A stretch of DNA of 64,000 nt from Vibrio rotiferianus CAIM 577 = LMG 21460 (GCF_002741985.1 NZ_APHW01000014.1:186001-250000), one strand, 5' to 3'; positions 38,492-46,157 are shown, counted from the stretch's first letter. Program-made: numbers and translations. Notes: generated by a model not told the origin, from the sequence alone.

Positions 38492-39035
38492 ACTCGATTA
38501 CCTCCACCGAAATTGCGATAGGTAGTGAACTTGTGATAGAGAGCTTGGTGCTGCTTTGAAGCGTGACCATTCTTTCAACTGGTACTAAACCGTATGTATT
38601 GCCCTTGCCCGCTGCCGCGCCAACACCTGACACGTTAATCATGGTTTTGTTTATGTTCACCGCTGGAATGGTGACGCTGGTTGTGTAAGCAGATACGGTA
38701 AGGCGGTGAACCTTCTTAATTGCAGCCTTGTTGTTGACTGTCGATTTGATTCGGTTTTCAGAGTTTGAAACCGCCGTCCCGACACTTTGTTGTAAATCCG
38801 TCACGGCTTGCGTCGTATGGGCGTTAATTGCTTGCACTTCGGTGCTGATTTCACCATTCACAACACTGAGTGCATTTACACCGTCGATAACGGTTTGCGT
38901 GTCTGTCGAAACCGTTTGAGCCAGTGCTGTATTCGAGGTCTGAACACTTTGCGCCAGTGAATCCAAATCCCCTTTAAGCTCGGTTCGCATCGCAGCCAAA
39001 ATAGGTGCTAAATCCTGAGGGTTATTCAAAATCAT
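38484..39035 (-). CDS. Fibre-like prophage protein (helical stalk plus beta tip)
   Basis: A 183-residue protein. Residues 1-100 are helical and rich in A, S, T and Q with heptad character (LAQSVQTSNTALAQTVSTDTQTVIDGVNAL). Residues 105-183 are beta-rich (KVHRLTVSAYTTSVTIPAVNINKTMINVSG). A stalk with a beta end fits a trimeric vertex fibre or spike part. The start overlaps the neighbouring gene (ATGA). Virion role inferred from position and build. Confidence 0.65.
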   Translation of the reverse strand: MILNNPQDLAPILAAMRTELKGDLDSLAQSVQTSNTALAQTVSTDTQTVIDGVNALSVVNGEISTEVQAINAHTTQAVTDLQQSVGTAVSNSENRIKSTVNNKAAIKKVHRLTVSAYTTSVTIPAVNINKTMINVSGVGAAAGKGNTYGLVPVERMVTLQSSTKLSITSSLPIAISVEVIEYA

Positions 39036-39658
39036 GAAAGCACCTCCGTCACACTCACTTTTGCTGTTTCACTCGCTGTGTTGTGCAGATACACATCCGC
39101 ACTTGAATCAATCACGGTCGAAGCCATTGCATCGAAAGACCCGCGCAAAATCGCACCCGTATCGGCGCCAACGCTTGCGCCGCCTACCCTTAACAATGTG
39201 ACGTGGTCACTAATTACTTGAATAGTAGTTTGTTTACGACCCAGTTCATTAGAGCTGACCTTTACGGTTTGACCCGCTTGGATTTCAATGTCCGGCAAGC
39301 TGTTAAGCTGGCTTGGTGCTATCTGCTCTACTTTTAAGCCGTCTTCCACTTTTACCGATGCTTCAAATTGAATTGGATCGATAATGCGCTTAATCACAAG
39401 GTTCTGTGTCGCATTGGTAGAGATAGGCAAATCACTGATTTGATACTCTACGGACAATGTCTCATCCGTTGGGTTTTCAAAACGCATGGCGTCAAACTCA
39501 GACACGTTGATGGCGTCACCCGTTTGGATACCCGTTGAACGAAACTCATCTGAGCCAAGCACCACGCCAGAATCACAAGAGCGAATGAGTAGATATTTGC
39601 CTTTTTCGCTGACGTTAAAGTCAAAGTTTTGATTTGAAGTCAGGTTAATCACTGGCAT
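39032..39658 (-). CDS. Beta-rich prophage protein, possible vertex/spike component
   Basis: A 208-residue, mostly beta-strand protein (NQNFDFNVSEKGKYLLIRSC..., LPDIEIQAGQTVKVSSNELGRKQTTIQVISDHVTLLRVG). It has two similar-looking beta domains and no membrane helix. AAGGGGG precedes its start, the RBS shared by several virion genes. It may be a penton or spike; PM2's spike P1 (about 335 residues) has no clear similarity that I can see. Confidence 0.65.
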   Translation of the reverse strand: MPVINLTSNQNFDFNVSEKGKYLLIRSCDSGVVLGSDEFRSTGIQTGDAINVSEFDAMRFENPTDETLSVEYQISDLPISTNATQNLVIKRIIDPIQFEASVKVEDGLKVEQIAPSQLNSLPDIEIQAGQTVKVSSNELGRKQTTIQVISDHVTLLRVGGASVGADTGAILRGSFDAMASTVIDSSADVYLHNTASETAKVSVTEVLS

Positions 39659-39660
39659 GT

Positions 39661-40458
39661 TTACCCCCTTACAGCGGCAGCGACGCCGAACGCTATTGCA
39701 GAAACCATCGCGACTTTTGCAATGCTGTCACTGCTGCCTGTTTGTGACTGGCTGACCGTTTTCTCTGCGGTCGCATTCATCTTTTCAGATAACGCAATCA
39801 CATCCTTTGTGGTGGTCGCACTTTGCATGGCCATGTTTTTAGCCATTTCCACCGTATCGGTAGAGTTACGGCGCATGTTTTCTAGTGCTTGTTCAGTGAC
39901 TTTGCTGTTGCTGTCGAGCGCGTCATTACCAAAGTCCATCGATTTACGTAATGCGTCTGCGTTTGACTTCAACGCATCGTTACCAAAAGCCATGGATTGT
40001 TTGAGCGCGTCATTGTTGGCACGTAAAGCATCGTTACCAAAACTCAGCGCTTCTTTTTGTGCATCCATTGCCGCATCAAGTGCGTCCTTGTTAGCACGGC
40101 GAGTTTCAGCAATGGCCTTATCTGCTAATTCACTGTTTTGCTTGGCAACATCACCGACCAGCCCTAGCGATTCATCAACGACACCCTCACCGAATTTCAG
40201 TGAATCTGTCAGTGATTTGTTTGCGCTCTCCACTGACTTTTCGCCAAGGCCAAACGCACCATCAGCAAGTAACTTGAGTGATTCTTCAGCAAAATCGAAT
40301 GAGCGATTGACCGAGCCGTGGTCACTCATGCTTACGCGCACATTGCCATTCACGCCCGCCACGTTAACCCCAAGGTTATCGCCTGCATTGGTCACTTGGC
40401 CTGTCGCGTTGTTGTTAGTGGTTTGGCTAGAGCTACTCGATTTGTTTCTAGAAGTCAT
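39661..40458 (-). CDS. Repeat-rich helical protein with C-terminal membrane anchor
   Basis: A 265-residue protein. An N-terminal low-complexity region (SSSSSQTTNNNATGQVTNAGDN) is followed by a beta segment and then a long helix with imperfect 11-residue repeats (FGNDALRANNDALKQ / FGNDALKSNADALRK / FGNDALDSNSKV). The end is hydrophobic (SDSIAKVAMVSAIAFGVAAAVRG). It looks like a membrane-anchored stalk. AAGGGGG precedes the ATG. The repeats also create a long spurious ORF on the other strand. Confidence 0.7.
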   Translation of the reverse strand: MTSRNKSSSSSQTTNNNATGQVTNAGDNLGVNVAGVNGNVRVSMSDHGSVNRSFDFAEESLKLLADGAFGLGEKSVESANKSLTDSLKFGEGVVDESLGLVGDVAKQNSELADKAIAETRRANKDALDAAMDAQKEALSFGNDALRANNDALKQSMAFGNDALKSNADALRKSMDFGNDALDSNSKVTEQALENMRRNSTDTVEMAKNMAMQSATTTKDVIALSEKMNATAEKTVSQSQTGSSDSIAKVAMVSAIAFGVAAAVRG

Positions 40459-40873
40459 AGCACCCCCTTAACGTTTTCTCGTGGTAGGTTGCTCCATCTT
40501 CAAAACGTTCAACGACTTCAAAGCCGAACGTTAGGAGCATTTTGCGCATGCCTTGTTTAAGCGTTTCAAAACCTAGAGCGCGATAGCCCACAGCATGAGC
40601 ACGGCGGATAATGTCAGGCGCAGCGCGCATCAGTCCTTTGCCTTGGATGGCATCAATCATCAGTGCGTCATTGGTGACACGTGTCACCATGTGCAAATCA
40701 ACGTTATCTGAACGCAAGTGATACCAAGTTGCTTGTCCGCTTTGTAAGTCCGTGAGCAAATCAGCAAATGCGCTTTGCTTGTCGTGCTCAGTCATGCGGT
40801 CATAAGCGGCGGCAAAATGCTTTGCCGCCATGTCCTGAGTAATGCAGGAAGCTTTGATAATGGTGTATTTCAT
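40448..40873 (-). CDS. GNAT-like prophage protein
   Basis: A 141-residue soluble protein. The C-terminal half (LMIDAIQGKGLMRAAPDIIRRAHAVGYRALGFETLKQGMRKMLLTFGFEVVERF) has the spacing of a GNAT fold: a Q/R-x-x-G-like turn, a helix, a strand, and the 'GF' near the end. Similar small acetyltransferase-like proteins occur in tailless phages. Whether it acetylates anything is unknown. It overlaps the genes on both sides (4 and 11 bp). Confidence 0.6.
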   Translation of the reverse strand: MKYTIIKASCITQDMAAKHFAAAYDRMTEHDKQSAFADLLTDLQSGQATWYHLRSDNVDLHMVTRVTNDALMIDAIQGKGLMRAAPDIIRRAHAVGYRALGFETLKQGMRKMLLTFGFEVVERFEDGATYHEKTLRGCYDF

Positions 40874-41076
40874 CGGTTCACCACCCAGTAACCTACGACT
40901 AAGGCCGTGACAATTAAGGTGATGTTTGTGCCGGATAAGCCGCCAAGATTGACGTTCCCTAGCCTCACATCACCCACACCCCCACTAGAGCCGGACTGTG
41001 TCGGTCCTTGTGTTGCACCGGATGAAATCGGCGAGCCTTGCCCGTTGGTCAGTCCGCCGCCTATTGGTCCAAACAT
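40870..41076 (-). CDS. Gly-rich single-pass membrane protein of the virion operon
   Basis: A 68-residue protein (MFGPIGGGLTNGQGSPISSGATQG..., C-terminal TNITLIVTALVVGYWVVNR). A flexible Gly/Ser region precedes one C-terminal membrane helix. The ATG (41074-41076) overlaps the TGA of the previous gene. PM2-like virions contain many such internal-membrane proteins (P3-P10), so this is probably one of them. Confidence 0.7.
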   Translation of the reverse strand: MFGPIGGGLTNGQGSPISSGATQGPTQSGSSGGVGDVRLGNVNLGGLSGTNITLIVTALVVGYWVVNR

Positions 41077-41216
41077 CACGCCCCCTTAAATGCTTTGTAA
41101 GCAAGGAGGCCACCGCCACCAATTAAACCTAATTTGATGAGCTTGGATGTACTGGAGCCAGTCAGAAAGCCCGCACCAAAACTGCCTAGAGCGATTACGA
41201 TTGGAATTGCTGGCAT
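41076..41216 (-). CDS. 46-residue membrane protein of the virion operon
   Basis: ORF MPAIPIVIALGSFGAGFLTGSS... ending LGLIGGGGLLAYKAFKGA. It has two short Gly-rich hydrophobic segments. It is preceded by AAGGGGGAACG and its stop overlaps the next ATG. Likely an internal-membrane virion protein; too small for a firm family call. Confidence 0.65.
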   Translation of the reverse strand: MPAIPIVIALGSFGAGFLTGSSTSKLIKLGLIGGGGLLAYKAFKGA

Positions 41217-41225
41217 CGTTCCCCC

Positions 41226-41585
41226 TTAGCGCTTAGCCAGTACAAGCAACGCCACCACAGCAAGACCACCAATCATCAGTTGTTGATTGGAAAAGCCCAT
41301 AAAGCCTGCCTGTGTGCGCGGCATCTGTGCTTGACCTTGTGGCTGCGTGATTTTGTTGCCGTGTTGGTCTGCGTAGTTGGAATACTGCTTTTGCGTGTTT
41401 GGGTTAGCCGCTACATCAGCGGCATACCCCTTTACACTATCCAAATACGCATCTTTGACGACACCGAACGTTTCACCGACATCATCCATCAAGCCCGAAC
41501 CCCACTTGGTTAGATCACCAAAGAATGAGTTGTCGCTGGTTGGTTGATGGCCGACGTAGTTTTGAATGTGATCAGGTAATGACAT
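41226..41585 (-). CDS. Virion membrane protein candidate downstream of the capsid gene
   Basis: A 119-residue protein with a polar N-terminal region (SLPDHIQNYVGHQPTSDNSFFGDLTKWGSG), a helical middle, a Gln-rich linker (QPQGQAQMPRTQ) and one C-terminal membrane helix ([17 protein letters not shown]). The GGGGG of its RBS directly follows the TAA stop of the capsid gene. PM2 also encodes membrane proteins next to its capsid gene. Confidence 0.7.
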   Translation of the reverse strand: MSLPDHIQNYVGHQPTSDNSFFGDLTKWGSGLMDDVGETFGVVKDAYLDSVKGYAADVAANPNTQKQYSNYADQHGNKITQPQGQAQMPRTQAGFMGFSNQQLMIGGLAVVALLVLAKR

Positions 41586-41594
41586 ACCACCCCC

Positions 41595-42416
41595 TTACAG
41601 AAGGTTTTGCAGTAGTTCTGGACGTTCGATTTCTACAGACTCGACCAAGATTGGCAGACCACCGACAGCTTGAGTTGTTGTCACCGTAAACTTCAATTGG
41701 CTGTTGTGCGCTGTCTTAAACAGGTCTTGCAGGAAGAAGCCACGCAACAGCGGGTCAAAGTGGAAAAAGCCACTTTGAGGCGCACGCTTATGACGCTCTG
41801 CCAGATACGAGAGGTAGTCCTTATCGCACTCAAATACCTTTTTAAAGTCACGCTCAATTTTCAAATCCGTGACCTTGTCACTCAAGAAGTGCATACGGCG
41901 AACAAGTTTTGTCGCGCCCGCATTTAGGCTCGTAAACTCGTTTTGTCCTGCGGACGTTGCCTGCATGGTTTCAGGGCGAATTTTTGGCGTTAAGATTCGG
42001 ACGGGTTGAGGCTCAGACACAATGGCATTCGCTGACAGACTGATGCCCGGTGCGCTTTGCAAATCTGTCGGCGTGCCCACTTCAATCTCCAAGATGATGT
42101 TGTCACCAATCTCAGTTACCAGACCCGTTGCACGAATGCCGTTTTTGGTTTTACCGACAATGTCAGCAAATGGAATGGTGAAGTAACCCGATTTAGCAGG
42201 TTGCTTTTTGTAAGCTTCCAGCATCAACAGTTGCGCACCCGTTAGGATGTAAATTTCTTCACCGTTTAGGTTGACCGCTACTCGTTTGATCATTGCAGCG
42301 CTCAAGTTAGTGCGGATATGAATCTCTTCATACGTTGGACCCACATCAAGCTTGATAGTGGATTTTTGACCGTAACCGATACCCGTTGGCGAGTTTAGTT
42401 TCATTGGTGCTTGCAT
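41595..42416 (-). CDS. Major capsid protein, PM2 P2-like double jelly roll
   Basis: A 273-residue protein; PM2 P2 is 269. The N-terminal part aligns well with P2 as I remember it: GYGQKSTIKLDVGPTYEEIHIR and IKRVAVNLNGEEIY correspond to P2's CSIKLPIGQTYEVIDLR and IKNVRVELDGRLL. Two beta-rich halves are joined by a long linker near residues 135-165, consistent with a double jelly roll. It would form trimers over an internal membrane in an icosahedral virion. The SD (GGGTAGGGAG) is strong. This gene is the best evidence that the element is a PM2-type virus. Confidence 0.85.
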   Translation of the reverse strand: MQAPMKLNSPTGIGYGQKSTIKLDVGPTYEEIHIRTNLSAAMIKRVAVNLNGEEIYILTGAQLLMLEAYKKQPAKSGYFTIPFADIVGKTKNGIRATGLVTEIGDNIILEIEVGTPTDLQSAPGISLSANAIVSEPQPVRILTPKIRPETMQATSAGQNEFTSLNAGATKLVRRMHFLSDKVTDLKIERDFKKVFECDKDYLSYLAERHKRAPQSGFFHFDPLLRGFFLQDLFKTAHNSQLKFTVTTTQAVGGLPILVESVEIERPELLQNLL

Positions 42417-42435
42417 GTGTACGACTCCCTACCCG

Positions 42436-42540
42436 TTAGCCGATTGCATCTTCAACAACGTCAACGTTGTTTGATGCCCACACCACAAGCGCCGATACTG
42501 CCAGCGCAATCATTGCGGTTTTCATTGTTGTTTTGTTCAT
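42436..42540 (-). CDS. 34-residue hydrophobic peptide ahead of the capsid gene
   Basis: ORF MNKTTMKTAMIALAVSALVVW... ending SNNVDVVEDAIG, with one membrane helix or signal-like segment. It follows one copy of a 26-bp repeat that ends in an AGGGG ribosome-binding site, and it ends 20 bp before the capsid start. Probably a small virion membrane peptide or a leader ORF. Confidence 0.6.
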   Translation of the reverse strand: MNKTTMKTAMIALAVSALVVWASNNVDVVEDAIG

Positions 42541-42548
42541 AAAAAAAT

Positions 42549-42574
42549 ACCCCTGTCTCACGACGTTGGTTAGT
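42549..42574 (-). repeat. 26-bp direct repeat, copy 1 (5' of the capsid unit)
   Basis: The 26 bases are identical to 44109-44134. On the minus strand the repeat ends in GAGACAGGGGT, 8 bp from the ATG at 42540, so it contains the ribosome-binding site and perhaps regulatory sequence upstream of it. Confidence 0.85.
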
Positions 42575-42639
42575 TGGTTGAAATGAGCTATTAGCAAACC
42601 AGTTCAAAGCGCAGAGGTTCAACCGCCTTTGCGCTTAAT

Positions 42640-42657
42640 CTGCGCTCTAGAGCGCAG
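42640..42657. promoter_or_regulatory. 18-bp perfect palindrome between packaging ATPase and capsid genes
   Basis: CTGCGCTCTAGAGCGCAG begins immediately past the ATPase stop. It could be an operator for the capsid transcription unit or, less likely given the absent T-run, a terminator. Confidence 0.6.
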
Positions 42658-43317
42658 TTAAAAGCGGATTTTCCCTTTGGTGTACTCCTTTCCATTTTGC
42701 TCTAGGTATTCCAGCTTGTTTAAAGCCGCAATATCACTCTCACAAATTCCGGTTAAACCCTCCAAGTAGTGCGCAGACTTAGCGGTTTTTTGCAGTAACA
42801 CATAGGCAAATTGGCAGTTATCAATAATGGTTTTTGATACTTCCTGCCCCCGCTGAAACAGACTAATGGTGTGAATGTGGTACTTGCGACCTAAGCGCAG
42901 CAACTTGCCATAATAGCCAGACGCTTTACCACTGGTGTTGGTGTGCTCGGCGACCTCTTCACAAATCACTTTTAGCGCTTTGGGGTGCGTACCATTCCCC
43001 GCCGCCCACACCACTTGGCAAAACTTATCAAAGTCTTTCTCTTTGGTTTCATGGCTTGGCGAATACGCAATTTTAAAGCCTTGCTTGGTCTTTCGACCTT
43101 GCAGCAGAGCACGGGCAAACTCTTTGATGGTTGGATAGCTGCGCACCACTCGCCCCGCTAAATCTCCGGTGTAATCACCCAGTGGATCAAAAATAGCAAC
43201 TTGGTCTGTTGCGCTCACCAGCTTGCGACGTGCTAGTTGCGTTTTACCACTGCCGGACATCCCACACACCCAAGCATGCCCATTTGAGCGCGCATTGTTG
43301 GCGTTAATCGGTTGCAT
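42658..43317 (-). CDS. Virion packaging ATPase (PM2 P9-like, FtsK/HerA fold)
   Basis: A 219-residue ATPase. Walker A is GMSGSGKTQ (residues 19-27), Walker B is LKVICEEVAEH (about 114-124), and sensor-like segments follow (HIHTISLFQRGQEVSKTIIDNCQFAYVL). The short size and order match the genome-packaging ATPases of internal-membrane tailless viruses, including PM2 P9. It would pump DNA into the capsid. The start overlaps the previous gene by 14 bp. Confidence 0.85.
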   Translation of the reverse strand: MQPINANNARSNGHAWVCGMSGSGKTQLARRKLVSATDQVAIFDPLGDYTGDLAGRVVRSYPTIKEFARALLQGRKTKQGFKIAYSPSHETKEKDFDKFCQVVWAAGNGTHPKALKVICEEVAEHTNTSGKASGYYGKLLRLGRKYHIHTISLFQRGQEVSKTIIDNCQFAYVLLQKTAKSAHYLEGLTGICESDIAALNKLEYLEQNGKEYTKGKIRF

Positions 43318-43738
43318 CGGCGGTTTCCTGCGGTGTGGGTTCCGGTTGTGGCTGCGGTTGGTCTAGCTCTTTCAGCGCTTTGATTTGCATGTAGGACGTC
43401 ACGCCAAGTGTGCCGACTGCAATCAGGGCAAAGATTTCTTCCTTGTAAGGCTCCAGCCATGGTGGAAGCTCACCGTTGTATTTGGCCAATGCGGGCGCAA
43501 TGGCGGCAGCTGTGTTCTCTTTTTGGCTTTCGTCAAACTCAAAATCTTTGTGGCCGAACTGCTTTAACAAGCCTTCCGTCATGTTTAGGCCAAACATGGC
43601 AGTAAGCTGTGATGTGTCCACCGCTTGAGATTCCGGTACTTCACCCGCCACTGGCGGCGTAAACTCTTCATCCAATCCACCAATGAACAGCTTTTCTTCG
43701 CTGTTCAGCACGTTTTCTTGAAGGGCTAATTCATCCAT
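43304..43738 (-). CDS. Virion membrane-protein candidate
   Basis: A 144-residue acidic protein. A long soluble N-terminal part (GGLDEEFTPPVAGEVPESQAVDTSQLTAMFGLNMTEGLLKQFGHKDFEFD) is followed by one membrane helix (EEIFALIAVGTLGVTSYMQIKAL) and a Pro/Glu-rich tail. It shares one base with the neighbouring gene at 43738. No family recognised; virion role from position. Confidence 0.65.
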   Translation of the reverse strand: MDELALQENVLNSEEKLFIGGLDEEFTPPVAGEVPESQAVDTSQLTAMFGLNMTEGLLKQFGHKDFEFDESQKENTAAAIAPALAKYNGELPPWLEPYKEEIFALIAVGTLGVTSYMQIKALKELDQPQPQPEPTPQETADATD

Positions 43739-44103
43739 TACGCACCTCCCGCACGGCTGTATTTAACCAGTGCCGCAGTGCCAGCCAGTAGACCAAACAC
43801 GCACCAACCCACCATACTTGATGGTTTGGATTCTGGTTGCAGCTGTTCTGTTTCAGCGCTTGAGCCATTGTCCTCTAAGGATTTCGGCTCATTGGTAGGC
43901 TGCGCACTTTCTAGCGCCTGTTGCGCTTGCTCTAGCGGTAGATGCTGGGCAAATCTTTCCTGTACTGTTGCGCCTTTGCGGGTATCGGTACCGCACTCAC
44001 ATTTCGCATAGAGAAACTTTGCATTACGGCCTTTGCCCTTATAAATGCTTTTCACCGTGTTGCAAGCGCGACACGGCAAGAAGCCAATCGGTTGATTTTC
44101 CAT
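43738..44103 (-). CDS. Zinc-ribbon plus membrane-anchor prophage protein
   Basis: A 121-residue protein. The N-terminal CRAC...(18 residues)...KCECG arrangement looks like a zinc ribbon. A Gln/Glu-rich linker follows, then one C-terminal membrane helix (MVGWCVFGLLAGTAALVKYS). The second copy of the 26-bp repeat with its RBS precedes the ATG. It opens the virion gene run. Confidence 0.65.
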   Translation of the reverse strand: MENQPIGFLPCRACNTVKSIYKGKGRNAKFLYAKCECGTDTRKGATVQERFAQHLPLEQAQQALESAQPTNEPKSLEDNGSSAETEQLQPESKPSSMVGWCVFGLLAGTAALVKYSRAGGA

Positions 44104-44108
44104 TTTTT

Positions 44109-44134
44109 ACCCCTGTCTCACGACGTTGGTTAGT
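44109..44134 (-). repeat. 26-bp direct repeat, copy 2 (5' of the zinc-ribbon gene)
   Basis: Identical to 42549-42574 over 26 bases and also ending in an AGGGGT ribosome-binding site just before a gene start (44103). Confidence 0.85.
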
Positions 44135-44138
44135 GTGT

Positions 44139-44297
44139 TTAGTGTTTGATGTGGTCTTCCATTGCATCCAAGCGCGCATTGGTTTCTTTAATCCAAACCA
44201 ATAGCAAGCGCAGCGGAGCAATAAAGCCTTTTGCAAAAGGATTACTCGATACCTTTTTGATTTCACTTTCTAGCTCTGACGTTATTTTGTTTTCCAT
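44139..44297 (-). CDS. 52-residue helical prophage protein
   Basis: ORF MENKITSELESEIKKVSSNPF... ending IKETNARLDAMEDHIKH. A basic hydrophobic middle (GFIAPLRLLLVWI) is followed by a coiled-coil-like end. It is preceded by AAGGA at good spacing and begins 10 bp after the Rep stop. A longer upstream extension of the frame lies inside rep and is not used. Confidence 0.6.
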   Translation of the reverse strand: MENKITSELESEIKKVSSNPFAKGFIAPLRLLLVWIKETNARLDAMEDHIKH

Positions 44298-44307
44298 TGT
44301 TGAGTCC

Positions 44308-45921
44308 TTAGTGTGTGGTGGCGCAATACTCTTCATAAAGCGCCATGTTATTAGCATTAATGCTTTCTCTATCGCGTGGTGGCATGAGTTCTTGAGCCAA
44401 TAAACTAGCCCAGTTGCACTGCCTGTCTCTAAACGCTTGTAACTGTGCTGAGTAATCGATTCTTGCTTCTGAGCGGAACAAATCGAGACTTGTTGTCTCA
44501 TCTTCTCCCGTCGCTTGCATCGACCAGCCGCGCGCACCATGCGCCCAGCATAGGAAGTCATTCGCTTTTTCGTTGGCGCGCTCACCCTCAAAAGTGATGG
44601 CAAATTGATTGCTTGCACTGGCAAATGTGCCGCGACTCTTAATCACTTCTTTTAGGCCGCGCGTTTCGTTTTCAATTTTTGAGATCAGACGCTGAAGTTT
44701 TGCAACGGCGGTCAAGTTGCTCTTTTTCTTGTTGATGTCGATAGCTTTGATGTACTCCGCTTTCTTGTCTTGCTTGCGCTTAATCTCTCTTTCCAGTGGT
44801 TTTCGCCACTGCTGCAAGCGGTAGCCGCATTCTTGAATGATGCCCGTCATGTTATCGACGTCGAACGAGGCCAATACATCCCAATCAGGCGCACGGCTGC
44901 AGCGCGCTATGTTGTAGCGGTTACCCTTGATTAAACCTTGGTCTGCGTTGTCACCTTTTGCGGCATAACCCACCGCTTTGATGAGATAGCCAGACGCGGC
45001 CTCACCGTATTTGATGCGCTCTAAGTGCGCCATCCCATGACCCCAAAGCGCTTCTAACCGCTTCGCCCACGCTCGAAAATGGCAAGGCTCCACTTGCCAA
45101 TTCAACAGTAAATGCACATGTGGATTCGGCTCTCCATCTTCATTGGCTGGACACTCAGCGACCCAAATATAATGGAAGTCTGATTGCTTACCGTAGCCGC
45201 TAACTTTGGTTGTATCTTCATCAAGATTCAGCATGCCGAATTGTGTTGCATCGTATTCAAAGCCGCGCTGATAAACCTTTTTAGCTGCGTTAAGAAAACG
45301 TGAGACTTCCGCGCCAATGGTGGTCTGAATTGGGCAGTATGCTAAACCCTCATCCGTAACCGACTCCCCACCAAAAATGTGAGCACGTTGCTCTGGTGTA
45401 AATGTGAGTGTTAGGAACGTAGTAAATCCACCATGACACGCAGCGACATAGGCGCCCGACTCAAATATTTTCTTCACTGCGCGAGGGTTCAACTTTTCTG
45501 TGAAGCGTTCACCCGCTTGCTGCTCTGGCGCATCGGATGGGCTTGGATGGTAAACCACCTGCATTTTGGTTTGCTTTGACCAATCACGACGCATCAAATA
45601 CGCACGACTTTTACCGATTGGTTGCCATTCCAAGCGCTTTTTGTTGCCTTCCTTGGTCAGCACCCAGCCTGTCTGCGACTCTGAGCGCGTGTTAATTTCA
45701 TCGGTAGCATTGACGCCAAAAAACGATTTCGTCTTTTGTCGGGGCGGCATACGTCGAGAACGGGTAACGAATCGCTCTATGTGCTTTCGTTTTCCGTGTC
45801 CGACTTTTGCGCCCTTTGACGAGCCTAGTACTTTCACGCCTACGGCGTGCGCTTCGCGCTTAGGTTCATTCCAATATTCAGGTGTGATTAACGTTAGTTT
45901 CCACCCTGAACCAGTTTCCAA
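44308..45921 (-). CDS. HUH-type replication initiation protein (PM2 P12-like)
   Basis: A 537-residue rolling-circle initiator. The metal-binding HUH motif is PHVHLLLNW (H268, H270). Two candidate catalytic tyrosines lie downstream in GYLIKAVGYAAKGD (Y312 and Y319), a two-Tyr pattern as in superfamily I Reps, PM2 P12 and phage P2 A. It should nick the circular genome at its origin and allow replication. The start overlaps the upstream ORF by 28 bp; ATG codons further in (e.g. MPPRQKTK) are alternatives. The origin is not identified. Confidence 0.85.
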   Translation of the reverse strand: METGSGWKLTLITPEYWNEPKREAHAVGVKVLGSSKGAKVGHGKRKHIERFVTRSRRMPPRQKTKSFFGVNATDEINTRSESQTGWVLTKEGNKKRLEWQPIGKSRAYLMRRDWSKQTKMQVVYHPSPSDAPEQQAGERFTEKLNPRAVKKIFESGAYVAACHGGFTTFLTLTFTPEQRAHIFGGESVTDEGLAYCPIQTTIGAEVSRFLNAAKKVYQRGFEYDATQFGMLNLDEDTTKVSGYGKQSDFHYIWVAECPANEDGEPNPHVHLLLNWQVEPCHFRAWAKRLEALWGHGMAHLERIKYGEAASGYLIKAVGYAAKGDNADQGLIKGNRYNIARCSRAPDWDVLASFDVDNMTGIIQECGYRLQQWRKPLEREIKRKQDKKAEYIKAIDINKKKSNLTAVAKLQRLISKIENETRGLKEVIKSRGTFASASNQFAITFEGERANEKANDFLCWAHGARGWSMQATGEDETTSLDLFRSEARIDYSAQLQAFRDRQCNWASLLAQELMPPRDRESINANNMALYEEYCATTH

Positions 45922-46157
45922 ATCTCGGCACTGTCTTTTGATTGATGATGATGTACTTGATCAAACGATTTGAGTTTCGCCAGTTCGTTTTCCATCCAAT
46001 CATGATTTGGAGCACTAAAAAAACCGCTGTCGATAGCGGCAATGTTTTTCTCAGTGATTGTGACGTCTTGGGCTAAGGCGGTAACAAAGCCCACATCTTG
46101 TGGGCTTAATAAATTGGTAAATTCACGCACCGGCTGCGGTTCATATAAGTTATTCAT
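45894..46157 (-). CDS. Early-region prophage protein of unknown function
   Basis: An 87-residue acidic soluble protein (MNNLYEPQPVREFTNLLSPQDVGFVTALAQDVTITEKNIAAID...). It is directly upstream of and overlapping rep by 28 bp. No known motif. It may be a replication accessory or regulator, from position only. Confidence 0.6.
   Translation of the reverse strand: MNNLYEPQPVREFTNLLSPQDVGFVTALAQDVTITEKNIAAIDSGFFSAPNHDWMENELAKLKSFDQVHHHQSKDSAEIWKLVQGGN

Noticed and set aside
39722..40471. Long plus-strand ORF (249 codons) opposite the repeat-rich prophage gene
   Set aside because: Low-complexity Ser/Leu/Ala sequence produced by the repeats on the other strand; the minus-strand frame has an RBS and fits the operon.
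44139..44624. 161-codon frame overlapping the end of rep
   Set aside because: Only its last 52 codons have a start with an RBS; the upstream part is an out-of-frame shadow of rep.
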